Below are positions 25,386 to 31,553 of a stretch of DNA of 64,000 bases, one piece after another (the stretch's first letter is position 1; the number at the start of each line of letters is the position of its first letter). Source of the DNA: Natronomonas sp. CBA1123 (GTDB lineage: Archaea; Halobacteriota; Halobacteria; Halobacteriales; Haloarculaceae); assembly GCF_009741925.1 (NCBI RefSeq), contig NZ_WPCC01000011.1, positions 1 through 64,000 of the forward strand, read 5' to 3'. The notes below the pieces were generated by a model, which saw only the letters and a program-made list of their open reading frames with translations, was not told the DNA's origin and made no database searches. A program made the position numbers and the translations under genes.

Positions 25386-26228
25386 ATGGATGGTCGCGCA
25401 GTCGCCCCCGCAGCGGGCACCGTACTGAACGCCCTGGCGAACGGCTACGGGTCCGCCTTCGCCATCGACGCCTACACCGAGGCGACCGTGGAGTTAGACG
25501 CCACCGGCGAGGTCACCGGCGAGGTGGCCGAAGCGCCCGACGCCGACACCCGCCTCATCGAGCGATGTGTCGAGAGCGTCGTCGAGCGCTTCGGCGACGG
25601 CGAGGGCGGCCACGTCCGCACCGAAAGCGAGGTGCCGATGGCGTCGGGACTCAAATCCTCCAGTGCCGCCGCCAACGCGACCGTGCTGGCGACACTGGAC
25701 GCCCTCGACGCCGAGATGGACCGCGAAGACGCCTGCCGCCTCGGCGTCGAAGCCGCTCGCGACGCCGGCGTGACGATTACGGGCGCTTTCGACGACGCCT
25801 CGGCGTCGATGCTCGGTGGCGTCACCGTCACCGACAACACCGACGACGTACTCCTCCGACGGGACGAACCGACGTGGGACGTACTCGTCTACACGCCCGA
25901 CGAACGCTCGTTTTCCGCCGACGCCGACGTTGGCCGCTGTGAGCGGGTCGCGCCGATGGCCGACGTGGTGTACGAACTGGCGTCCGACGGCGACTACGAG
26001 CGAGCGATGTGCGTCAACGGACTCGCCTTCTGTGCGGCCTTGGGCTACCCGACGGAACCCATCGTGGAGGCGATGCCGGAATCGGCGGCGTCGCTTTCGG
26101 GAACCGGACCGAGCTACACCGCCGTCGGCGACCGCGAGACACTCGAACGACTGAAAGACAGCTGGAACCAACGAGACGGACACACATGGCTGACAACGAC
26201 ACAACAGACGGGAGCGACGACGAAGTGA
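25386..26228 (+). CDS. aroK: Shikimate kinase, archaeal GHMP type
   Basis: A 280-residue GHMP-superfamily shikimate kinase, unrelated to bacterial AroK. It phosphorylates shikimate in the aromatic pathway. The ATP-binding motif PMASGLKSSSAAANATVLAT (about residues 80-99) is the archaeal shikimate kinase version of the GHMP PxxxGLGSS loop; the N-terminus AGTVLNALANGYGSAFAID and C-terminal AASLSGTGPSYTAVGD are also typical. It overlaps the chorismate mutase gene by 43 nt, an unusually long overlap that ties the two into one operon. Confidence 0.92.
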   Translation: MDGRAVAPAAGTVLNALANGYGSAFAIDAYTEATVELDATGEVTGEVAEAPDADTRLIERCVESVVERFGDGEGGHVRTESEVPMASGLKSSSAAANATVLATLDALDAEMDREDACRLGVEAARDAGVTITGAFDDASASMLGGVTVTDNTDDVLLRRDEPTWDVLVYTPDERSFSADADVGRCERVAPMADVVYELASDGDYERAMCVNGLAFCAALGYPTEPIVEAMPESAASLSGTGPSYTAVGDRETLERLKDSWNQRDGHTWLTTTQQTGATTK

Positions 26229-26536
26229 GCGACGAGGCCGCCGCTCGAACGGGTGGCGACCCCGCCGAAATGGACCTCGACGAACTCCGCGAGGAGATAC
26301 AGACAATCGACCGCGAAATCGTCGAACTCATCGCCCAACGGACCTACGTCGCCGAGAGTATCGCCGCGGTGAAACGCGAACAGGGACTCCCGACGACTGA
26401 CGAGTCCCAAGAGCAAGCCGTCATGGACCGCGCCGGCGACAACGCTCAGCGATTCGGCGTCGACGACAACCTCGTGAAAGCGATTTTCCGGCTGCTCATC
26501 GAGTTGAACAAAGTGGAGCAACGCGAGTCTCGGTAG
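26186..26536 (+). CDS. Chorismate mutase (AroQ type), 3' end used as an integration site
   Basis: A 116-residue AroQ-type chorismate mutase converting chorismate to prephenate. After an acidic N-terminus, the first helix LDELREEIQTIDREIVELIA carries the conserved Arg and Glu/Asp positions, followed by RTYVAESIAAVKREQGLPT and a C-terminal helix VKAIFRLLIELNKVEQRESR. It overlaps aroK by 43 nt. The last codons (LNKVEQRES) are repeated at 29455-29487 and 31510-31542, and AT-richer foreign-looking DNA starts right after the stop. I infer that the present gene end, from about 26515 on, was brought in by an integrating element. Confidence 0.9.
   Translation: MADNDTTDGSDDEVSDEAAARTGGDPAEMDLDELREEIQTIDREIVELIAQRTYVAESIAAVKREQGLPTTDESQEQAVMDRAGDNAQRFGVDDNLVKAIFRLLIELNKVEQRESR
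26504..26536 (+). other. att-like site 1: 3' end of the chorismate mutase gene
   Basis: TTGAACAAAGT at 26504-26514 is followed by wobble-divergent codons for VEQRESR and TAG. The 10-mer TGAACAAAGT is identical in the copies at 29456 and 31511. It looks like the left junction of the tandem insertions. Confidence 0.6.
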
Positions 26537-26901
26537 CACATAACACAGTTTTGTACAGTCCTTTCTTTCACGTTAAATTGGCCTGACTAGCCGCTCGGTC
26601 GAGTCTGCGCATCGGCCACTGACGATTCTACTAGTTCGGATAGATGTTCTTCGCGGCGTGCAAAATGTCGAAGCTGTATGCGGTACGAGATTCTAGTGTG
26701 CTATTCGTTCAGGTTTCGTCGGATGTCCTGGACATAGTTGCCGGTGGATATTCTATCCGGACCTGATGACACTCGTAGGTATCATAGAACTGTTCGAATG
26801 GATGGGTTTTCACCTCTGAGGGCGGTGAACCACCAACTCAGTATTCGTACGTATCAATCGTCGGCCCTAGTGTTATTACTGTATTGAACGAACATATCCA
26901 C
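26537..26901. other. 365-bp gene-free AT-richer stretch at the left end of the island
   Basis: No open reading frame with haloarchaeal codon usage is visible on either strand; stops are frequent. The stretch begins just after the chorismate mutase stop, contains T-rich CAGTTTTGTACAGTCCTTTC that may act as a terminator, and ends with the TATA-like TGTTATTAC at about 26870-26878 upstream of the CPBP gene. I see no integrase remnant here. Confidence 0.45.
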
Positions 26902-27846
26902 GTGTCGAAAAGAACGTTACGACAGACTCCGGTAGATATTCGAAAAGTATCGGAGTTTCTCGTCCTCACGTTTGCCATCTCCTGGGGTGGTATGACTGTG
27001 CTATATTTTACCGATGTCGATATCGGAAGTAGCGCCGGGCAGGGCATTGGTACTATTATTTTCATGGGGGGCCCCGCCATTGCGGCGATCACACTTCTTC
27101 GGTATCGCCGAGCATCCATTCGGAAGGGAACCGGTCTTTACCGAGGGCGCATTCGGTGGAATGTCCTCGCCTGGATAGCACCGGGTGGGCTTACTGCCGC
27201 GATGATTGGCGTCGGTCTCGCGCTTCCGGACACGACGTTTACGACTGAATATTCGGCGTTCTTGCTCGAACTCGGTTTCACAGAGGCGGAAGCCGTTGAC
27301 ACGATTGCAGAACTGGAACAGACCGGCGTTCCGGTATTCGTCCTCTTGACTGGACTGGGACTCGTCCTTGGGGGAACGCTCTTCGCGCTCGCCGCCCTCG
27401 GCGAAGAACTCGGCTGGCGGGGGCTGTTACTTACGGAGTTGGCACCACTCGGGTTCTGGAAACTGTCGCTATTGACGGGTGTCGTCTGGGGAATCTGGCA
27501 CACTCCGCTCATCTTTCTCGGACTCCAGTTCCCGGACGAACCGGTGGTCGGGATTGCTACGATGACTGTTGCAACCGTGGCTTTGTCGCCGATTTACACC
27601 TACCTAACTGTCCGGGCCCAGTCGGTGCTCGCCGCGACGTTTTTTCATGGCTCATTCATCCTGGGTGTATTCACATCGGTGTTTTTGCTAAACGGGAGCG
27701 AACTCGTGATTTCCTCCTTTGGCGTCGTCGGAATCGTGGCCGCGCTGTTTGGCATTGTAGCGTGTATGGTACATGATCGGCTCCTTGCTGATGAGCAAAT
27801 TACAACAAGTGGCCCTCTAAGTCCCTGGTCCCGTACTGAAGCGTGA
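26902..27846 (+). CDS. CPBP family intramembrane metalloprotease-like protein
   Basis: A 314-residue membrane protein with about eight TM helices. The CPBP/Abi motifs are complete: EELGWRG (EExxxR, about residue 172), HTPLIF (about 200) and FFHGSF near residue 250, residues that ligate zinc in Rce1-type proteases. In bacteria such proteins process prenylated or bacteriocin-immunity substrates. GTG 26902 is chosen because a TATA-like TGTTATTAC sits about 25-30 nt upstream; a TTG at 26884 is the longer alternative. Codon usage (ATA, TTG, ATT) and lower GC differ from the host genes. It is the first gene after att-like site 1, so it is probable island cargo. Confidence 0.82.
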   Translation: MSKRTLRQTPVDIRKVSEFLVLTFAISWGGMTVLYFTDVDIGSSAGQGIGTIIFMGGPAIAAITLLRYRRASIRKGTGLYRGRIRWNVLAWIAPGGLTAAMIGVGLALPDTTFTTEYSAFLLELGFTEAEAVDTIAELEQTGVPVFVLLTGLGLVLGGTLFALAALGEELGWRGLLLTELAPLGFWKLSLLTGVVWGIWHTPLIFLGLQFPDEPVVGIATMTVATVALSPIYTYLTVRAQSVLAATFFHGSFILGVFTSVFLLNGSELVISSFGVVGIVAALFGIVACMVHDRLLADEQITTSGPLSPWSRTEA

Positions 27847-28398
27847 AACTGCCGTGTTGGGTTGAGCAGATGCCGGGAGCGTATCATAGAGTCCACCTCA
27901 TAGCTTCTTACAGTTTGGGTCGTCTGCTCGTTCGTACCAGTGCATACTGATGGGGGACTGCTCCACGCTCTCTACCGGATGATTCGGTCAGGGAACTCTT
28001 GATCCAGCTTTCGTGACCGATACGCGCCCTCTATTCAGCACCGAACTTCTGATAGATTGCGGGTGGGTCTCGACTGCTGGTGTTACATTGTTGACCTTCA
28101 TCGGCCGATTCGCATTTCTCTGTTCAGGGAAAGCCGCCGTAGATTGACGACCGGTGCTCTACTGCGCTGATTTGTACGATTCTCTCGCTTCGGTCGAATC
28201 GGACGATATCTCGATAGTCACTGACTCACAACGACGGACATGATTTCAGTCCAAAACAACGGCTTGGCGATTCTGGCGTCGCTTCGTTCCTCTCAGAGGT
28301 GCCGTATCTGCCAGCGAAACAACTTAGTAAGAAAGTAGTAACACAAAAATATATCTGGAGCAGCCACAGAAGAGAACGACGAGGACGAAATCGTCACG
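27847..28398. other. 552-bp stretch without a supported gene, holding repeat R1
   Basis: Between the CPBP and RHH genes both strands are closed by stops and no coding signal is visible. The right part is repeat R1 (28105-28322). A TATA-like AAAAATATATCT at 28341-28352 precedes the RHH gene. Confidence 0.45.
28105..28322 (+). repeat. Direct repeat R1, copy 1 (218 bp)
   Basis: It matches 31178-31393 in the same orientation at about nine of ten positions by eye. The last 100 nt are almost identical, including ATGATTTCAGTCCAAAACAA and GGTGCCGTATCTGCCAGCGA. No conserved reading frame is visible; short inverted repeats inside suggest a noncoding element. It marks the right part of element A. Confidence 0.75.
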
Positions 28399-28635
28399 GT
28401 GAATTTCAAGGTCACCCAGTCGTTTCTCGACGAGATAGACGGGACGTGGCAGGGACGCGGTTTCAACAGTCGGAGCGAGTTCATCCGGTATACGCTGCGC
28501 GACGCAATCGAGTTCCCGACGTTCGACCGCGACGAACTCGTCGCCCTCCTCGAAGCGGAGGAAGACTTCCGCGAGGGGCGAACCATGAGTGCCGAGGAGG
28601 CCCGAGAGCGGTTCGGCACGGATGGCGATGAGTGA
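28399..28635 (+). CDS. Ribbon-helix-helix antitoxin-like protein
   Basis: A 78-residue protein starting at GTG (VNFKVTQSFLDEIDGTWQGR). The RHH core is VNFKVTQSFLDEI plus GFNSRSEFIRYTLRDAIEF, followed by an acidic tail RDELVALLEAEEDFREGRT. The same frame stays open upstream into an acidic ENDEDEIVT stretch, so the native start may lie further 5' and have been lost. In haloarchaea this RHH family usually precedes a ParE/RelE toxin; here only eight nucleotides of overlap and seven codons of such a gene remain. Probably an orphan antitoxin that can still repress its promoter. Confidence 0.65.
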   Translation: MNFKVTQSFLDEIDGTWQGRGFNSRSEFIRYTLRDAIEFPTFDRDELVALLEAEEDFREGRTMSAEEARERFGTDGDE

Positions 28636-28651
28636 CGAGGACTGGACGTGA
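28628..28651 (+). pseudogene. Remnant of a ParE/RelE-type toxin gene start
   Basis: An ATG overlapping the RHH stop opens MSDEDWT and then hits TGA. Intact ParE-type partners of this RHH family often begin with MSxxWTW, so this looks like a truncated toxin start. The evidence is short and tentative. Confidence 0.3.
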
Positions 28652-28717
28652 GACACAGAATATCCTCACCGCGCGAAGACCGATATACGGCGGCAACAGG
28701 TGTATTTAACCCGTGTT

Positions 28718-29071
28718 TCAATCCAGCCCGAGGCTCAGTTTTAGAGCTTCGTCCACCTCGGCCATGGTCGGCTCGCTCAGACTCCCGAGAACTGAGTGAA
28801 TCCGTTTTTCGACAGAGACGACGCGAATCTGATCCAGACGAACTGAGGAGTCCTTGTCGAACGGTGACCCATCCGCTTCGACCAACACCTCGAACGGATA
28901 GCCTTGATGGATACCGGTTGCCGGAGCTACGATAGTCGTGCTGGAGTTGCGATTTCCAATATCGTTTTGCACAATCACCGCAGGTCGAGTCTTTTTCATC
29001 TCGTGGCCCTCAGCAGGGTCGAGACGAACAACTACGACATCGCCACGCCGAATCTCTGTATCATCGCTCAT
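28718..29071 (-). CDS. mazF: MazF/PemK-family endoribonuclease toxin
   Basis: A 117-residue toxin. Family landmarks: RRGDVVVVRLDPAEGHEMKK, TRPAVIVQNDIGNRNSSTT (RPAVVVQ motif with catalytic Arg), and SSVRLDQIRVVSVEKRI (Ser/Thr and DQIR active region). MazF cleaves mRNA or rRNA at short motifs. Its ATG overlaps the upstream antitoxin stop by 4 nt, giving a normal antitoxin-toxin order on the minus strand. It lies between repeats R1 and R2 of element A. Confidence 0.9.
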   Translation of the reverse strand: MSDDTEIRRGDVVVVRLDPAEGHEMKKTRPAVIVQNDIGNRNSSTTIVAPATGIHQGYPFEVLVEADGSPFDKDSSVRLDQIRVVSVEKRIHSVLGSLSEPTMAEVDEALKLSLGLD

Positions 29072-29307
29072 TCATCGAGTCCGTTCCATGCCTCGTCGGA
29101 TGCCTCCGTCCACTCCTCAGTGAGATGGTCAGCGCTCTCGGAAGCCTCGCGGTACGCAGCGGCTAATTCGGCCTCGTCGGGTGACTCAGACTCGACTTCG
29201 ACGACCGCGACGGTCACGCGCTTGTTCGCGTACTCCGTACCGAGGTAGATTCGACCTCGGTCGTCGGTTTCGTTGGTTCGCAGGTCGTGAGCGTCCACTT
29301 TCGTCAT
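29068..29307 (-). CDS. Antitoxin partner of MazF
   Basis: A 79-residue acidic protein. The N-terminus MTKVDAHDLRTNETDDRGRI leads into YLGTEYANKRVTVAVVEVE, a short beta-rich region like the AbrB-type domain of some MazE proteins; the C-terminal half is helical and strongly acidic and would mask MazF. ATG 29307 is preferred to GTG 29316. The stop overlaps the mazF start (ATGA). Assigned mainly by context. Confidence 0.7.
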   Translation of the reverse strand: MTKVDAHDLRTNETDDRGRIYLGTEYANKRVTVAVVEVESESPDEAELAAAYREASESADHLTEEWTEASDEAWNGLDE

Positions 29308-29378
29308 GGTATCCACTACGGCCTACCGTTGGATAAGACTTACCCACTATTACCCACGAGCTTATTTTCCGTGAACAT

Positions 29379-29487
29379 GCGTACGCCGCCGACGATGACT
29401 GAGTTTCGAAGAAAGCGGCAAAGTAGACGCAATCGTGTTACATCAGTCTACGACCTGAACAAAGTCGAACAACGAGAGAGTCAGTAG
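29379..29487 (+). repeat. Direct repeat R2, copy 1, ending in att-like site 2
   Basis: It matches 31434-31542. The first 85 nt are almost identical in both copies (for example GATGACTGAGTTTCGAAGAA); the last 24 nt differ at wobble positions but encode the same KVEQRES. The final part repeats the end of the chorismate mutase gene. An in-frame ATG at 29395 opens a 30-codon basic frame through the tail to TAG. Confidence 0.75.
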
Positions 29488-29665
29488 CTCGAAATCTGGC
29501 AATAGACGCCGTATTGAGCCTGATTAGCTCTCAGGATATTCTTCCGATAGCTACTCTTTCAATTCAGGCTCGGTGAAAAACACCATGTCCGGTTTCGGTG
29601 GCTCCGAAGGATGTGGTAGTGACGAGGGGACAAGCGTTTTGGCTCTGCACTCACATTGTACACAT

Positions 29666-29986
29666 ATGAGTTCCGAGTCCAACAAAAAGCGCGTCCAGTT
29701 CCGTGCACCGAGGGGGCTGGTAGACCGGGCCGACGCGCTCGCTGCGGTGTTCGAGACGGATCGGACTGACATCCTCATTTCCGCGCTTCGGGACTACCTG
29801 CGGGACGCCGCGCATTCCGACGAAGTGAAACAGGAGATCGCGGACGCCTACTACGACGACGACATCACGTTCGAGGAACTGAAGGACCTCGTCGGGCACG
29901 AGGAGGCCGCCAACTTCCGACTGCTGAAAGAGCAACTGACCGACGAGTTCGTGGACGGAGTCGCAGAGGAACTTGCCGACTCGTAG
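29666..29986 (+). CDS. RHH-type antitoxin of a PIN toxin pair
   Basis: A 106-residue protein. A ribbon-helix-helix N-terminus (KRVQFRAPRGLVDRADALAA, then FETDRTDILISALRDYL) is followed by an acidic helical tail (SDEVKQEIADAYYDDDITFE) resembling UPF0175-type antitoxins. ATG 29666. The TAG stop abuts the ATG of the PIN toxin with no gap, the classic antitoxin-first layout. It probably represses its own promoter. Confidence 0.78.
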   Translation: MSSESNKKRVQFRAPRGLVDRADALAAVFETDRTDILISALRDYLRDAAHSDEVKQEIADAYYDDDITFEELKDLVGHEEAANFRLLKEQLTDEFVDGVAEELADS

Positions 29987-30511
29987 ATGGTTTTGATAGT
30001 CGCCGACACGTCCGCCCTCGTGAGCCTCGGAACCGTGGCGGACAGTTCACCGAACCCACTCGACTTCCTCCTCGATTCGCACACCGTGGTCGTCCCAGAG
30101 CAGGTCGTTGACGAACTCACCGAGACGGCGTCCTACGACGACGCCTCCGGCGAGGGGTCACAAGCGGTTCTCGACCGTCGCTCCGCGTTCGAGGTGCGTT
30201 CCGTCGAACTGGACGAGACGTTTCCGTTGGACGATGGTGAGAACGCGGCGGTCACGCTGGCGAACGAGGTGGACGCCGTGCAGCTGCTCTGTGACGAGTT
30301 CAATCGGCTCGCGCTCGTCCATGCGTCGCTGGCCGAAACCCGCCTCGTCACAACACCGATTCTTCTCACCGCGCTGGTTCGGAACGACGCGCTCTCAGCC
30401 GACACCGCTGAGGTGATTTTGGCCGAGATGAGTGACGCCCGCAGCTGGTCGTCAAACTCCTACGTCGAACGCGCGAATGCCACGCTTCGACAGCAACGCG
30501 AGGAGAGATGA
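29987..30511 (+). CDS. PIN-domain ribonuclease toxin
   Basis: A 174-residue PIN-fold protein. The acidic active-site residues are visible: Asp in IVADTSALVSLG (about D7), Glu in QVVDELTETASYDD (about E41), and Asp/Glu in DDGENAAVTLANEVDAVQLL plus LLCDEFNRLALV. VapC-like toxins of this layout cut tRNA or rRNA. It follows the RHH antitoxin directly, starting at the base after its stop. It is the main cargo of element B. Confidence 0.85.
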   Translation: MVLIVADTSALVSLGTVADSSPNPLDFLLDSHTVVVPEQVVDELTETASYDDASGEGSQAVLDRRSAFEVRSVELDETFPLDDGENAAVTLANEVDAVQLLCDEFNRLALVHASLAETRLVTTPILLTALVRNDALSADTAEVILAEMSDARSWSSNSYVERANATLRQQREER

Positions 30512-30671
30512 GGTACGTTTCACACCCTCAGTGGTGGAACAACCGCTAGGTAGGTCTGCGGATTGAGCGACTTGGTGATTATCTATACTCCGTGAAACCT
30601 CGGATGATAGGTGCTGAGAGAGGGAACTGAAATCGCCAGTGAGGCCACAGTAGACTTGCCGAGTTTCTGTT

Positions 30672-31106
30672 CTATACCTTCGCAGAATACAGTTCTGTTG
30701 TGTAGGTGTCTTCGAATAGCGTAATTCCGACACCGTCCGAATCATCCTCTCGGTTGGTTGGTTCTGCCGGCTCATCAAAAAACACGGTTACCTCGTAGGG
30801 AAGAGACAGATTGAGTCGAAGCGTATACGACCCCGGTTCTGTGATTATATTCGAATAATACCTACACTCGGAGTCACTCCCTGTCTCCGACTCAATTCCG
30901 AGTTCGCCCCGTTCGTCAAGCAGGATTTGATTCTCTGCTGTCGTCCGCTCTAGTTCAATATTGTATTCTACGTGTCCATCCGTCTCGTTACAGACGTAGA
31001 GGTCGGGTCTATTCGGGTCTGGGGCTGTGACGCTCTCGAAACTACACCCGGCAGTTACCGAAGCGAGGATGGGTGCTATCCATATTACATCTCTGCGAGA
31101 TTTCAT
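30672..31106 (-). CDS. Short secreted lipoprotein
   Basis: A 144-residue protein. MKSRRDVIWIAPILASVTAG followed by Cys gives a signal peptide with a lipobox (VTAGC) and an RR pair, suggesting Tat export. The mature part is beta-rich (LYVCNETDGHVEYNIELERT, YTLRLNLSLPYEVTVFFDE), possibly an immunoglobulin-like domain. A TATA-like ATATTTTAAC (minus strand, 31132-31141) lies about 26 nt from ATG 31106, which supports this start over 31121. Lower GC than the host. No family recognised. Confidence 0.6.
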   Translation of the reverse strand: MKSRRDVIWIAPILASVTAGCSFESVTAPDPNRPDLYVCNETDGHVEYNIELERTTAENQILLDERGELGIESETGSDSECRYYSNIITEPGSYTLRLNLSLPYEVTVFFDEPAEPTNREDDSDGVGITLFEDTYTTELYSAKV

Positions 31107-31177
31107 TATGCCAGCACCCATACTGTGTATAGTTAAAATATTGGTGCATCAAATGATTAATAAAACACCTGTATCGA

Positions 31178-31393
31178 CCGATTCGCATCTCTGTTCAGTG
31201 AAACCCGCCGCAGATTGACGACCGATCCCCTACTGACCTGCTCTGTACGACCCTCTCGCTCCGGTCGAATCGGACGATAACTCGATAGTCACCGACTCAC
31301 AACGACTGACATGATTTCAGTCCAAAACAACGGCTTGGCGATTCTGGCGTCGCTTCGTTTCTCTCAGAGGTGCCGTATCTGCCAGCGAAACAA
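31178..31393 (+). repeat. Direct repeat R1, copy 2 (216 bp)
   Basis: Second copy of the 28105-28322 element. Here it is separated from R2 by only 40 bp, whereas copy 1 is separated from its R2 by about 1.06 kb of toxin-antitoxin genes. GACTGA-CATGATT-TCAGTC forms a 6-bp hairpin inside it. Confidence 0.75.
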
Positions 31394-31433
31394 ACGGCGC
31401 ATCGTGGTTGCTCGAATTAAGCGCCGTGGTGGT

Positions 31434-31542
31434 GCGTACACCGCCGACGATGACTGAGTTTCGAAGAAAGCGGCAAAGTAGACGCAATCGTGTTACATCA
31501 GTCTACGACCTGAACAAAGTTGAGCAGCGGGAGTCACGCTGA
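31434..31542 (+). repeat. Direct repeat R2, copy 2, ending in att-like site 3
   Basis: Second copy of 29379-29487. It ends with codons for DLNKVEQRESR and TGA at 31540-31542. If the islands entered by recombination at TGAACAAAGT, this tail would be the original host end of the chorismate mutase gene. Confidence 0.7.
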
Positions 31543-31553
31543 CCCGAGGTCGT

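Larger units (their letters stand above)
31107..31553. other. 447-bp gene-free stretch containing R1 copy 2 and R2 copy 2
   Basis: It holds the promoter of the short lipoprotein, repeat R1 copy 2 (31178-31393) and R2 copy 2 with att-like site 3 (31434-31542). No other coding region is supported. Confidence 0.5.

Noticed and set aside
26537-26901. Searched for an integrase or transposase remnant at the left island end.
   Set aside because: A short helical-looking minus-strand frame (about 30 codons near 26590-26690) has no recombinase motif; too weak to call.
28700-28725. GTTTCAATCC near 28715 looks like the end of some CRISPR repeats.
   Set aside because: A single occurrence, with no second copy or spacer spacing; no cas genes. 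No CRISPR array exists in the window.
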